From positions 2,882,001 to 2,946,000 of the forward strand of contig JABWDB010000037.1 of assembly GCA_019614645.1 (NCBI GenBank): DNA of 64,000 nucleotides, read 5' to 3'. Source of the stretch: Stratiolaelaps scimitus. Lineage: Eukaryota > Arthropoda > Arachnida > Mesostigmata > Laelapidae. Shown here in pieces: positions 36,181 to 47,599 of the stretch (the stretch's first letter is position 1; each line of letters starts with the position of its first letter). Position numbers and translations under genes: made by a program. Under the pieces are notes generated by a model. The model saw only the letters and a list, made by a program, of their open reading frames with translations. It searched no databases and was not told where the DNA came from.

Positions 36181-36265
36181 AAATGTTCATTTGTTTCCAG
36201 TGGGAATATTGTTCCGTAAGAAACAATTCATACGAGGTCGTCTTGTGCATTAATTGTTTCTAGAA

Positions 36266-39200
36266 ATGGCGAAGCTAATTAGCCGTGCGACAGTCCTTCT
36301 CCTCCTGATTGCGTCAACTCCCTTGGTGTCAGGCCACGGCCGGCTTCTCAAACCGCCCTCTCGATCTTCAATGTGGAGGCTGGGCTACCCCACTGTACCT
36401 AACTACACCGACAATGAACTGTTTTGTGGAGGGTTCGATGTAAGTAACATCAAAGTTAATTAAATTGTAAACACTTCACTTTGACTTGAATACTGAGGAA
36501 ATTAACGGTCGTATGCGAAAATTCAAATCAATATTAAATTCTCTATTCGTTTATTTGCTCCTACTGTTACCTCGCAGCAGCGTCACGAAAGCAGCCATAT
36601 GATGTTTACTCCTTGATCATATCATATCATAATCAAATGTTTATTCTCGGAACTGCAATATACATACATATGCTTAAGTTCTCGGTAAAAAAAAGTAAAA
36701 AGGTTGATGCACCTCGTTTGGCTATTGCCATTTGACACAAATGTGTGACCTCAACGAAGTCGAGCAGAATGTGAAGTCAAACAGCCAATACAATATGTAC
36801 ATATCTACACCACATCCACTGTGTATGTTAGTATTAGTAAATACTAACATGATAAATTGGCGTTTCGATCTTACATTGGGCAGGTGCAAAAAGCCAACGG
36901 GATGCGCTGTGGCGTCTGCGGCGACCCGTATCACGCTCGTTCTCCCCAGGACAATATGATGGGTGGAAAATACTATAAGGGAATCATTACAGCGAAGTAT
37001 AGCGCAGGCGAGGAGGTTACAGTCACCGTTCAGTTGACGGCGAACCACTACGGCTTCTTCGAGTTCCGGCTGTGCCCAGTGAATGGAAATGCTGCCCTGG
37101 AAACCGAGGCCTGCATGCAGCAGCACCCGATTGAGGTGGGCAACTCAAATCACCTGATATTATCGCTTGGATAGTGTAGAATTATGCATAGGTTTTTTTG
37201 TTCGTAGAGGTAAGCAATACGCTCTTTCATTTTCTTGTTTTTATTTCAAGGGGGGGGGGGTATTGCCATGCTAACACATATCAACAACGTGACATCACCC
37301 CCGCCGCTTCTGCAAAGAAGATGTGCCCTCCTCTTGTGCGCCTTACTGATCTCTATCTTGCTGTTTTGCTAATTTTTTAAATCTTCTATCTTTTCTACAG
37401 AATAGTTCGCTTGGTGTCGACCATAACCAGTCGCTTGTGAGCTTTTTTCACTTCTCCCAAGGAGAAGACGGCTCACGGCAACTTGTCATGCTTGGAAATA
37501 TAGTGTTTATATGGATTTTCTGGAGAATGATCATTTGATAATTGCTCGCCATTTAGCAAATAGAAATTCACAATAAAATAAGAAATTATACTTTCGTTTG
37601 TATCGTTGCCATTGCGCCGATATGCGCGTGATTAGGAGGGGGGATTTTCCTCTGTTAGTTAGAAGTGTTATAGACAGTATCCCGGCCATCGCATATGAGT
37701 ACACGAAATTTACGAAACAGAGTCACGAGGAAGGTATAACTATTAGTGTTGTTAGAGGTGAACAGTTCAGAGACCATTTTTCGCCACGTTCAGATTTTGT
37801 CCAGCTTAGCAACGAGGTAGGCAACGAGGTGAGCATCCGAATACGAAACAGTCATCATAGATAAGGGACGTATTGCGTAAGGTCAAAGTGTGTCTCACCG
37901 CTATCTCACACCCCCGAGGTTCGATACAAGATTTTCTGCAGTTTAATGGCTGCTTTCTTTCTTATCTTGTCGCATGGCAGGTTATCGGAGCGGGCCGGCG
38001 TAATGGTTACCCGAATCGGTATTATGTACCGACCAAAACTCCGGATACATACAACATTCGACTTCGTATCCCGGACATCTCATGCACGCAGTGCGTCTTC
38101 CAATGGACTTATACCGCAGGTAAATGAACGCTTTGCGGTGCGATACACTACGTCGTATCTGGGTCTGCTGGGTTCGAATCCCTAGGCAATACTCACGACG
38201 CTTTGGCTAATTACTACGGTTGTCGATGCAAATGTGGTATTATGAAGTGTTTCACCCCAAAATCTGTGTGTGTTTGCAGTGACTGCAACGGGGTAATTCC
38301 CTTCATAGAGTGTCTATGCTGAGTCAAGCATTGTCCAGTCATTGGTACACACCACATTAGTTTACCTAAGATATTAATTATATTTACTCGAATATAAATG
38401 ACCTCTGTTTCAGGCAACAATTGGGGGAAATGTAAGGATGGGAGCCACGCAGTGGGCTGTGGACCACAGGAAACATTTCGCGGATGCGCCGATGTCTCCA
38501 TCGCGGCTCGTGAGTATCAGTAATCCAAGGGACTGATCGTCGCTTTCTAATAAACTTCAGAACACTTGTAAATTTATGATTTCCTGCGTTGTATGAACAT
38601 ATGCCAACAAGCGCCCTCTGACTTAAATAATAATTATTGTAATATCAGTTATAAGTAATAATAACAATAACTTGTAGTATTACTACTGAATGATAGACGA
38701 ATGAGAAACGACATAGTCTCGTCGTCAAGGTATACGCGACACTAACTATAGCCGCACATATCAGTTAAACGACCCCCTGTAATTAACGGTAAACAATTAA
38801 TGTGTTGTCTTCAGGTGGACAATCGATCACGTCCCCGCCTCCGACCTCGTCATTGTTGCCGCTCTGGCCGACACGAACGTCGCCCGAGTCTCGGTAAGTC
38901 TGTTCAACCTGTGCTGACCCCCGAATAAAGTCATTATTTGAAAGAATACAATTATGCAAATTTTACACAGTGCCACCCAATCACGGCAATCGTTCGACCA
39001 CGGCAGTAAATCATAGATGACTATTTGACATTCTGAAAGAGCGGTGCGGGTGGGGGTTCGACAGTTTGTAGCTGGCTGTAGCTGGCTGCAGAGAATAGTG
39101 GAAGGTAACAGGTTCGAGTTATCTCCCGCGACCTGGTGAGGACGCATATACAAGGAATAAGATTAAGCATTATGAAGGGAAAAAAACTGCAATTCCTTCA

Positions 39201-39387
39201 ATAAACCACTAAAACCTGCCTTTTTTTGTTCTAACCCTAACCTAGGCCTGCCCCATTTCCTGCCGCCGGGACCAAATGCGTTGCCGTGTACGGCTACGCA
39301 GCACGGGCTGGTATGAACCAATGGTGTAACGCCAACTGCAATCACTGGCCACCAAGATGTCCTAAGTCGATGTGCTCATGTGCGTAG
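36266..39387 (+). CDS. AA15-type lytic polysaccharide monooxygenase, short linker (LPMO-B)
   Basis: Paralogue of LPMO-A: a predicted secreted copper monooxygenase acting on chitin or cellulose. Coding exons: 36266-36439, 36884-37135, 37981-38119, 38414-38509, 38815-38893, 39246-39387; they join in one frame to give 293 residues. A 23-residue signal peptide (MAKLISRATVLLLL...) precedes mature HGRLLKPPSRSSMW, giving His1; His90 lies in LTANHYG; the axial residue is probably Phe in QETFRGCADV. Exon 2 is 252 nt in both genes and intron phases (0,0,1,...,2) match. The linker is about 27 residues (Pro/Ser/Thr) on its own exon, followed by the same six-cysteine module (GMNQWCNANCNH...CPKSMCSC). The start ATG is two bases after a TTTCTAG acceptor. 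An AATAAA lies about 330 bp after the stop. It closely matches the family in size and motifs; substrate is unknown. Confidence 0.92.
36636..36712 (-). repeat. Retroposon tail fragment in LPMO-B intron 1
   Basis: TTTATTCTCGGAACTGCAAT, then ATATGCTTAAGTTCTCGG and an A-rich end; same tail type as 25530-25612, which lies in the same intron of LPMO-A. Confidence 0.5.
37235..37300. repeat. Dispersed repeat in LPMO-B intron 2 (G-run / ATGCTAAC block)
   Basis: Second copy of the arrangement at 22340-22430: T-rich DNA, a CAAGGGG run, ATTGCCATGCTAACACAT and CAACAACGTGAC. Confidence 0.5.
39055..39232 (+). repeat. SINE-A diverged copy in LPMO-B intron 5
   Basis: GGTAACAGGTTCGAGTTATC (B box), then GATTAAGCATTATGAAG, CTGCAATTCCTTCAATAAAC and a CCTGCC end. 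It ends shortly before the final exon's acceptor. The head is heavily altered. Confidence 0.65.
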
Positions 39388-40109
39388 GCTGACCCCGGAA
39401 CATGGATTCGGAACATGGCGACAGAGGGCGTACTCGGCTTCGCTGTTAGACAAAACACAGAATTGGTTTTGGCAGATCAAAATCGAAGGAATATATGAAG
39501 GCTTACCATGAAGAAGACTTACCATGTGCCAAGAGAAACTGCAGACGCATCTTCTTACCATCTGCCATAGCCTCGGGGAGGCGTGGATTTCCCCTTATGA
39601 CATTTTCTGGTCATACTGGTGCCATTATATGTATGAAATGGTAATTTATTAATTTGCCTTTTTTAAAAGGGTAAATATATACATTAAAGACATGATTCGA
39701 TAACGTTCTACAAATAAAGTCAGAATTATGAAAGCTATTGTAATGTGTGCTAAATTGTTAAGAGACTTGCCACTGATTTTCCCCAATAATTTCGGATCTT
39801 ACTCTGAATTTCGGAATTCGGATCTTACTCTGAACAAAAAAAAGTTCAAGATTAATTGTCGCTTTGTAACGTATCATGCAATGTTCTCGCGTACTTTTGC
39901 TCTTGTTATTGTTATAAGATTCGCGGTGTAAGTGTAACGGTGAATACACCAACGTGGGCTGTTACTGCGACACCCCTGGCATCAATAGTTGACCTTGTCA
40001 GAAGTTCGCCTTGTTTTTGCATCCTAACAAACAACCGTAATGGTGCAGACGTCTTTTTTTCCTGGATTACTCAATCTCATTTTTAATACGTAATAAATAA
40101 TTGTTTTTC
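39388..40109. other. LPMO-B 3' region and intergenic DNA
   Basis: Presumed 3' untranslated region to about 39.73 kb, then DNA without recognisable genes. Confidence 0.4.
39713..39718 (+). terminator. Candidate poly(A) signal of LPMO-B
   Basis: AATAAA located 326 bp after the LPMO-B stop codon, the first clear signal on this strand. Use is inferred from position only. Confidence 0.45.
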
Positions 40110-40111
40110 GA

Positions 40112-40352
40112 GCTGACCCTCAGCTGTTCCCCTATCTGACAGGCCTCAGCTTTTGACCTTTTTTAGGTATTACTATGAGGACCTGTTGGGGCCATCTTTG
40201 CTTATTCTCTTCCTTCCTCGTACCTGGCGAGAATCTTCAGATAAAGAAAGATGATAAAGAACTCCAAACATTCTATGCGTCTGACAGGATTTGAATCCGC
40301 GTCCCTCCGGTCAAGCAGTCCAAGACGCTCACCACTAGACCATTCAGGGGAC
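40112..40352 (-). repeat. SINE-B, complete copy with tRNA-like head
   Basis: On the minus strand the head reads CCCCTGAATGGTCTAGTGG (A box TGGTCTAGTGG), TGAGCGTCTTGGACTG, then B box GGATTCAAATCC; the body follows with AGTTCTTTATCATC, a GTACGAGGAAGG segment, CAAAGATGGCCCCAACAGGT and CCTGTCAGATAGGGGAACAG. The head resembles an Asp/Glu-type tRNA. Partner copy at 41.95 kb in the opposite orientation. Confidence 0.85.
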
Positions 40353-40434
40353 ATTTATTTGTATACATTTATTTACATTTACATATATATTTTTAATACA
40401 TAGGACGTCTATTTATGGCCAGGTACCGGTATAC

Positions 40435-40550
40435 GCCTATGTTAGGGGTCTTCTTATGAAGGGCGCAATGCCGAAATCAGTTGTTCCATTGTAGTCTGAG
40501 TTCAATGTTTAACTCGCTTTGAGAATCTACCCAAAAACACGTACTTTACC
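40435..40550 (+). repeat. SINE-C copy (diverged body)
   Basis: GGTCTTCTTATGAAGGGC, AATGCCGAAATCAGTTGTTC and GAGAATCTACCC follow the family order. Confidence 0.5.
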
Positions 40551-41057
40551 AAGATGCAATTAGCTTCAATTTGTGACAATCTGTTACAACAATTTGGAAT
40601 GCCGGCCAATCACACAAACAATTACACTATATGAATAGCAATGTATATTTATTGATGTGGGGAATTGGAGCTCGATGTTATGTGCTGTCTATATTTTCTG
40701 AGCTGTACCGGGCGCCGCAAACCGTAACCTGCTGAATTCACTGGGCCATATACCCAAGTGCGTAGGCGCTGGTAGACTTCACATAACGTCATCGCTATTC
40801 GCCCTGTTATATATATACATATATAATATTTTCTTCATATATTAAATTTTATTTTTTCTTTCTTAATGTTATTAAATACATTCTTAATTTTATAATAGAA
40901 AAGCTAAAATAATATTTTCCAAAAATAAATTAATGAACTCATTTCCCGGAGTTGTTCGATTTATAAAAAAATATATATATATGTATATATAGGATACCTG
41001 GCAATAGTTCCATACTAGACATACAGTTCGAGCACATTCAGCTGACGTCTTGAAAAC

Positions 41058-41140
41058 GAGATGTATACGAGAACTTAAGCATTGTGAGAAATTACTGCAG
41101 TTCCTTTAATAATAATCCAATATAAAAAACCCTTTCCTTT
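41058..41140 (+). repeat. SINE-A 3' tail
   Basis: GAGAACTTAAGCATTGTGAG, CTGCAGTTCCTTTAATAATA and a CCTTTCCTTTA end; the head is missing. Confidence 0.7.
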
Positions 41141-41571
41141 AACGTGCTTACGTGACAGAAATGATTGTTTTGTCATCGCTGACACGAACATGATGCGAGG
41201 AGCAACTAAGCCTATAATTAATGAGATCTCTCACAGCGATATCAACAAATCTATATACATATATACACATATGTATAACGTCAATGATGCTGTCTCCCAC
41301 GTGCCACGTTTGATTATAGCGAACTTGACAAGCGTGGGTATCATCCACATGGGCGTGGGGTAGTGACCTGGATCAACAACACCGCCCGACATCAAATCCC
41401 CCGGTATTGAACCCCTGGCAAAGTAAACAGCGACAATGGCGGGTATACTTCAGGGAACGAGGCCGCTTTCAAAGAAATACGTCGTTTTACCGAACCATAA
41501 TATTAATTCCGTCTGATCTACGCAAAAGCTGAAGAATTATGCGGAAATTAGTGACCGGCAAAATAAAAGAT

Positions 41572-41575
<4 letters not shown>

Positions 41576-41622
<47 letters not shown>
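41576..41622. repeat. (AT)n microsatellite
   Basis: Uninterrupted AT run of about 22 units. Confidence 0.9.
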
Positions 41623-41626
<4 letters not shown>

Positions 41627-41947
41627 TATGGAGGATAATGGAAATACTGATCATTCAAACATACAGTAATTAGGAATTATTTCTAGGGAATATGGGGGGT
41701 ATGGGGGAGGGATTAGCTGTATGTATATATACATACATGTGTGTATATGTACACATACGTATTAAACGAGTCGAATTTATATATATATATATATATAATT
41801 ATCTGAATGTAGTTTCCTTTGATCGGGCATTACACCAATAGGGAACATGTTGAATTTTGTTTTGGGTAAGGGTCATAAAGTCCGTGAATTTTATATAGAA
41901 AATTCTCCAAGCAGTTTCACCAGTTATATGTTCATTGATATCCTGTT

Positions 41948-42215
41948 ACGTCTTCCCTTGGATGGTCCACTGGTGAGCGTCTTGGACTGCTACACCGGAG
42001 TGATGTGGTGGGGTGGGTTTAAATCCGGTCAGACGCTGGGAATCTTTGGAGTTCTTTATCATCTTTCTTTATCTGACGATTCTTGTCAGGTACGAGTAAG
42101 GCAGAGAATAAGCAAAGGTGGCCCCGACAGGTCCTCATAGTTATACCTCAAAAATGGTTAAGTGCTGAGACCTGTCAGACAGGCGAACAGATGAGGGTCA
42201 GCTCGAAAAACAATT
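41948..42215 (+). repeat. SINE-B, complete copy with tRNA-like head
   Basis: Head CCCTTGGATGGTCCACTGG (A box TGGTCCACTGG), TGAGCGTCTTGGACTG, B box-like GGTTTAAATCC; then GGAGTTCTTTATCATCTTTC, CTTGTCAGGTACGAGTAAGG, GCAAAGGTGGCCCCGACAGG, GACCTGTCAGACAGGCG and GGGTCAGCTCG. It is colinear with 40112-40352 read on the minus strand. A TG/GG-rich insertion lies in the head. Confidence 0.85.
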
Positions 42216-45054
42216 ATATAAAAATATCCTGTTACATTAACGCCTTATAACGTTATAGCGTCGAGCGGTTGTGTTTTTCGTAGACATCGGACTCCGAACG
42301 TAATTAATAACAACCAGCTTCGAATCAAAGCGGATTTTTGTTTATTGCTTAATAAAAAAGAGCGCGAAAAATGACGTTGTCAATGTTCGCCTGCCGACAC
42401 CGTCTACGAATGTAATCCCGCCAAGGACGAGTTTGCCAAGAGGAACTCGCTTTCATTTGAAAACTACCACAGGCCGGATGTCATATATAGAGCTCGGAAG
42501 CAACGAGGACAGGCTTTTTACGGCCTGAGACTGATTAGGCCAAGGCCTGCGCCGAACTTTCGCTTGTGTTAAGTGGCTCCATGTAGTTAGCTCCCCGCGA
42601 TTGATTAATCCGACTTCGAAGGGTCGTTTGTACACTGCTACGCGTGATATTGATAATAAGCAATAAATAAAACGAGACAATATTGTCTTGTCTATAGTGA
42701 TATTTGTGAGCAACGCGTCATATAGCAATGCCCTTTCACTGACCATTAACAATTGCTTGATTTAATCAATTAACAATTAGTTGACTATGGTTTTTTTTGG
42801 GGATCAACAGTACAGTCGTGACGCTGGTCCGTCCGATAAACGAACGCTACGATCGAATTAGTCGAATATTGATACAAAAATCCGTAGCAGCGTCGAATTT
42901 GCCCCAGAAACATTTGTCTGACAGTGCCGACCCCGTAAGATTCATTGAGGCGCAATGTACACCCAATGTTGTTGTAATCGCAACCATGCGGGCCGTCCCT
43001 TACACAGCTAGGTAACATAAGACGTTATTGTCGTGCTGCTGTCTAAGGTGTCCAGGCTTATAGGTTTTGAACCCGGGGATTTTAGCGTGAGAGGCACGAC
43101 CACGACATTGCGCCAGAATAGTGGGACAGATACGATTTCAGTGCACCCGAGTGATGTCCACGAACCGAAGGCGTAATCCTGTTAAGTATTATATTTTTTA
43201 GTTTTCTTGCTTTCTCACTGCGAATAATATTTCTCTATACAGCTCCTACAGGAGCAGATTATATCAGACGTGGACGATTTGCACCAAGACGCTACATGGA
43301 GAATCTTCGAATTTCGTCATCTGTAGGTTCTTCCTAGCTACGACCAGTTGAAAATCAGTACGCAACGGTGGCCGCGCCAGCTCCCCGTGGTAAACCCTGA
43401 AGGTTAAGTGCTAATGCTTGTCACATCGGTACGAGAACAGCGGGCTCAACCAGCTCGAATATATTTATTAGTCTTCGCTTAGTATCATTCAATGAGGCCA
43501 GTCCCCAGTACCACGATCCTCTACACAATATTGGCCAAGAGTCTTCCTTCCTTTTTTTTCTATTTTCTATTTAACGAAACAGAATCATGCGCCGAGAATG
43601 AAATGTAAACCACATCACGATACCCCGAGTCATATTCCGCATCAGCAGTATCATTCAATCAAACGCAAGTTCCGCCACTATAAATAAATAAACAAAGAAA
43701 AACCCATAGTAACGTTGGCTAGCACATGCGATTTACACTATTCTCCCTCTGCCGCTACTGCTGCTACTGCTAATATTCGTCCATCGTCGAAAGATAGAAC
43801 ATGACCACAGTGTTTTCTGCACAGAAGTAATGCGCCCATTGGTCGAAACAAGCATACGATTAATCAAGAGTACCACCGATTGCCAGCCGAAGTGAGCAGA
43901 CATCAGCCGAAATGCCTGATAACGAGACGGGGCGGGGCAGGACGCTTCGATGAGGTATATCGCTTCATGGTTTGAAGTCAGTATCGTGTTCTTCCCGAAA
44001 AATTGTCGCTCACCTGCCGCCAACGACGACGTCGACAGGACAACCGAATGTCCGTCCGCCGACACGGTGTATAATGCTTGTCTCGCGGGGTATTTCTGTT
44101 ATTGCAACAACAGCAATGGTGCTGGTGCTGCGGTTGTTGTTGTTATTATTGGTGCCGTTGTAGTGCTTCTATGGTAGTATTTTCTGGTCAAATGAAGTTT
44201 ACGAATATATCTATAGTCCGTAGTCTTTTAACAGTGGCAGCTTGGCAAGGGATAAAAAAAAAGTCAATATGGTGACGTTTACTGACAAAACGGGACTGAC
44301 ACGAGCGGATCTCACCTGGTCGCGCTGGGGCTGATCTTGCACAATTTTCGTCATACACTAATGGGGAGGTTTCTCGAGGGGTACGGTGGTGGTATCCTGC
44401 GCCGTGGCCTTGACAGAGCTGGCCTGTATTTCGGCCAATGATTGGCTGTATGACATGTATCGTACTGAATATGATCGTAATTTACAGTTTCATTGGATGA
44501 TATTCTATGGGAATTAAGTAAAAATTAAAAAAAAATTACTCCTCGTATCGTATTTACAGCAGAGTTTTTCGAGGTTTCCCGACCCTTACAAACGTGTAAT
44601 TAGTGAAAATTAATATTGGTTTTATTTATTTGATTTTATTTCGCGAAAAAATTGCTTGGCAGACACCAAGGTTATTGCCTTCGAATAGACTAAACGAAAT
44701 AAATTCACACAATTGTGAAAATATTGGTTCAGGTGTTTTATACAGATATTTAGGTTCACACACAGATTTGTCCACTTATTGTAACTCAAGAACGAACTGA
44801 GGTCCGTTGGCAAGTCAGAACACAAATCTATCTGGGTTTTGCTAAGCGTACACCATAACAACGTAGTACCTGCCAAACGACACAGCAGTTCCAACACAAT
44901 CCACATTGTCAATGTTGGAGTTACAGAAAAGCATACACGAGCAACATTAACTAGCATACATAATTAAAGCTTTTTTGTGAAATGACATATAATTCCCTCG
45001 TTGATTAAGTGCCCCATAATTGTCTATATTCTTACTGTTCAGTAGAGTTATGTC
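42216..45054. other. Intergenic, no gene recognised
   Basis: Frames up to about 110 codons overlap on both strands and show no domain. A trinucleotide-rich patch near 43750-43775 and 44105-44160 (GCT/GTT) gives low-complexity frames. Confidence 0.35.
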
Positions 45055-45060
45055 AGTTCA

Positions 45061-45222
45061 CCGCCAGCACGGTGGCTGGGATGCGCATAGTTGTCTCTCG
45101 CGTAAGTAAAAAGCCAGAGTTCACAGGTTCGAGTCCCGCCACGAGACATACATATAAGAAGACTTCTTAGGCACTGTACAAATTTCAGTTCCTTTAATAA
45201 ATCAATAAACCTTTACCATGAC
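45061..45222 (+). repeat. SINE-A, complete copy
   Basis: Head CGCCAGCACGGTGGCTGGGA, a paired arm ending AAGCCAGAG, B box GGTTCGAGTCCC, then CTTAGGCACTGTACAAA, CAGTTCCTTTAATAAATC and CCTTTACC. Confidence 0.85.
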
Positions 45223-45404
45223 AGAGCCATTTGAGGATGAATTATTTCACTAGGCGCTCGTGGGATATTAACCAGGCAGCTCCAGGACTAATAACTTAAG
45301 CCGTGCTTCTATACAATGAAGGAATTAACTAAATTTAAATAAAAATAACGAATAATCATTTGAAATGGTTATGGTGAATATATCAATAATAATTGTTTTT
45401 TTCG

Positions 45405-45532
45405 AGCTGACAGACCTCAGCTGTTCCCCTATGTGACAGGCCTCAGCTCTTAACCTGTTTAGGTAATACCATGAGGGACCTGTCGGGGTCACCTTTGCTT
45501 AATCTCTTCCTTACTCGTACCGGCGAATATAT
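45405..45532 (-). repeat. SINE-B fragment (body)
   Basis: CGAGCTGACAGACCTCAGCT, TGTGACAGGCCTCAGCTC, GGTAATACCATGAGG, CCTGTCGGGGTCACC and CCTTACTCGTACCGGC in family order; no head. Confidence 0.75.
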
Positions 45533-45921
45533 CAACTAACGTGGTTCTACATCGAACTGAAACTCCACATTTACCACTGTGATTAGTACGGCTCAGCGGT
45601 TGAATAACCACCAATATATTCAGCCATAACGTAAGTCACTGTTTATAAATTTCAACAGTTCCAGTATCGTCACTTACGATGACGCGCCCAGCACACGGCG
45701 AAATCCGTCCGAGGCAGATAGTCTTCTAGGCTTAAGAGTTTATCGTTAGGGGTATTCCTGCAATTTACGTCCCGAGCCGATATCATCGCCAAACGTATCC
45801 CTGCCAAGAGAGACATTGCCCTAAGCACGGTCTATTTCATCATGTAACGCTGAGTAGTGATTGACCAGCAGATCAGTGATCTTTGCCATCGTCGACGTCG
45901 GTGTCACACCTAATAGCTAGG

Positions 45922-46030
45922 GTTAATTAAAGGCGACTGCAGTAATTCTTACAATGCGTAATTGCTCTCGTATATGTGACCTCACCAGGTTGCGGAAGAC
46001 AACTCGAACTTGTGGCTTCCGACTTCTAAC
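45922..46030 (-). repeat. SINE-A diverged copy upstream of the cuticle gene
   Basis: On the minus strand: CCACAAGTTCGAGTTGTC (degenerate B box), TATACGAGAGCAATTACGC and a CCTTTAATTAA end. It lies about 200 bp before the putative cuticle-gene promoter. Confidence 0.55.
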
Positions 46031-46230
46031 TTAAGCGAGACAAAACGTGGCCACCACGTAGCAAATAACACCTAAAAACACCAGCAGTGTTTTCTTTGTC
46101 AATGTACAGCAAACTAGCTCCGCCCTCGTTTCTAACGGCCATCTCATAGTCGTCCCATCCCCGGAGCAGCCCGCGCGCGGATACAGTACAACTAGAGAAG
46201 AAATCGGCTTCACGCCCTCTCCTGCCGGCC

Positions 46231-46262
46231 AAATAAAAGACGCCAACGTCGTACTGGGAAAG
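46231..46262 (+). promoter_or_regulatory. Possible core promoter of the cuticle-protein gene
   Basis: A TATA-like AAATAAAAG at 46231-46239 would place transcription start near 46262, about 60 bp before the start codon. No canonical TCAGT initiator is seen, so this is a weak call based on spacing. Confidence 0.3.
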
Positions 46263-46321
46263 GACAGACACATCGTCTTAGCTCATCAAGTAGCAGCCAA
46301 CGAAACCAAATCAACGCCACC

Positions 46322-46990
46322 ATGTTCGCGTTCGTGATCGCCGCAGCCGCTTTTGCCGCCGCCGCCCAGGCTGGAGTTGTGCACCATGCCGCCCCCGTAG
46401 CGGTCGCCCACCACGCCGCCCCCGTGGCTGTGGCTCACCACGCCGTTGCCCACCACGCCGCCCCCGTGGCTGTTGCTCACGCCGCGCCCCTCCTCGCCCA
46501 CCACGCCGCCCCCGTCGCTGTGGCTCACCACGCCGCCCCCGTCGCTGTGGCTCACCACGCCGTTGCCCACCATGCCGCTCCCGTCCTTGCCCACCACGCC
46601 GCCCCCGTTGCCGTTGCCCACCACGCCGCGCCCCTCCTCGCCCACCACGCTGTCGCTCACGCTGCCCCCGTTGCCGTTGCCCACCACGCTGTTGCTCACG
46701 CCGCCCCCGTAGCGGTCGCCCACCACGCCGCCCCTCTCCTCGCCCACCATGCCGCCCCCGTCGCTGTGGCTCACGCCGCCCCCGTAGCGGTCGCCCACCA
46801 CGCCGCCCCTGCCCTCTCGCTCGGACACTCGTACACCTCAGTGACCAGGACTGTCGCCGCCCCCGCCATCGCTAAGGTCGCCCATCACGCTGCGCCCATC
46901 GCCGTCGCTCACGCCGCCCCCGTCTACGGCCACCACGCTGCCATTGCCGCTCCCATCTACGGAGCCTCGTACGGAATCGGTGGATGGTAA
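46322..46990 (+). CDS. Structural cuticle protein with AHHAAP-type repeats
   Basis: Single-exon gene for a 222-residue secreted, low-complexity protein of the arthropod exoskeleton. Residues 1-18 (MFAFVIAAAAFAAAAQAG) form a signal peptide. The rest is dominated by tandem variants of HHAAPVAVA and HHAAPLLA up to about residue 165, followed by a non-repeat segment (GHSYTSVTRTVAAPAIAKVA) and a tail ending YGASYGIGGW. The repeats suit a non-globular matrix protein in which His and Ala/Val-rich blocks mediate packing. The start lies in a strong context (GCCACCATG). A poly(A) signal follows at 47133. The highly repetitive GC-rich DNA also leaves a long open frame on the opposite strand, which is an artefact. 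Assignment is by composition and repeat type; no Rebers-Riddiford chitin-binding motif is visible. Confidence 0.88.
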   Translation: MFAFVIAAAAFAAAAQAGVVHHAAPVAVAHHAAPVAVAHHAVAHHAAPVAVAHAAPLLAHHAAPVAVAHHAAPVAVAHHAVAHHAAPVLAHHAAPVAVAHHAAPLLAHHAVAHAAPVAVAHHAVAHAAPVAVAHHAAPLLAHHAAPVAVAHAAPVAVAHHAAPALSLGHSYTSVTRTVAAPAIAKVAHHAAPIAVAHAAPVYGHHAAIAAPIYGASYGIGGW

Positions 46991-47132
46991 ACCTTCCCAT
47001 CCTACTGCTGCGTCCGTAATTAGCACGATTAGATCGTCCGTTGATTTGCTGAGAAAGAAGATGCGGAAGACCAATTGGCCTATGGGGTTATGAAGGCCAC
47101 CGTGATAAACTGTAACTCGTAGAATTTTTGAA

Positions 47133-47138
47133 AATAAA
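47133..47138 (+). terminator. Poly(A) signal of the cuticle-protein gene
   Basis: AATAAA 143 bp after the stop codon, the expected position for a short 3' untranslated region. Confidence 0.6.
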
Positions 47139-47599
47139 TACAATTGGTTAACTACGCAGGTGTTCTCATTTGATACAGATGATTTGTGAGGCTTTCTCGA
47201 CACCGAGTTTCTCCCCAAGCTATTCACAGGTATATTAGGTAGCTTCTCTTAAGTCGATACACACGTACGCTATAGTGAGGTAGACCTCTTATCTAATCAG
47301 TACAATCAAAATAAAATCCGGCCGACCAGAGTGAAGTCGTTCGGAACGCTTCGCCAACGACACTCACCAGAGGAGCTCGCCGGTTTGCTGTCCATGGCGT
47401 TCTTACATGTGTACAGCAGTAAACTAAAGGGACTCCAGTCGTAGAGTCCACTCGTTGAGTCCAGCTAAGGCCACATCGGCCGAACACCTCGGAAAAGGAC
47501 AGCCCCCAAGGAACCTGAAATCAGCAGAAGGGAGGCGAGTTTGGGGGTTGGTCACAGATGTTGGGGTCGGACGAGACGTTGCGGGGATCTTAGCGGTCC

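Larger units (their letters stand above)
33602..36263 (+). other. Presumed LPMO-B 5' UTR intron
   Basis: Runs from a GTAAGA donor to a TTGTTTCTAG acceptor two bases before the start codon. It contains two SINE-A copies (34603-34745 and 36058-36180) and no recognisable exon; open frames near 33.8-34.5 kb are not protein-like. The matching LPMO-A intron is only about 0.66 kb. Confidence 0.45.

Noticed and set aside
37598..37864. 88-codon frame inside LPMO-B intron 2
   Set aside because: It lies between exons joined by clear splice sites in matching phase, and the same intron in LPMO-A has nothing similar.
38155..38190. GGGTTCGAATCCC B-box-like motif in LPMO-B intron 3
   Set aside because: No A box at the right distance and no acceptor stem; not a tRNA gene and too little to assign to a SINE.
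46286..46828. 180-codon minus-strand frame rich in Gly, Val and His/Ser
   Set aside because: It is the complement of the repetitive cuticle-protein coding sequence; the sense frame has a signal peptide, good start context and poly(A) signal.
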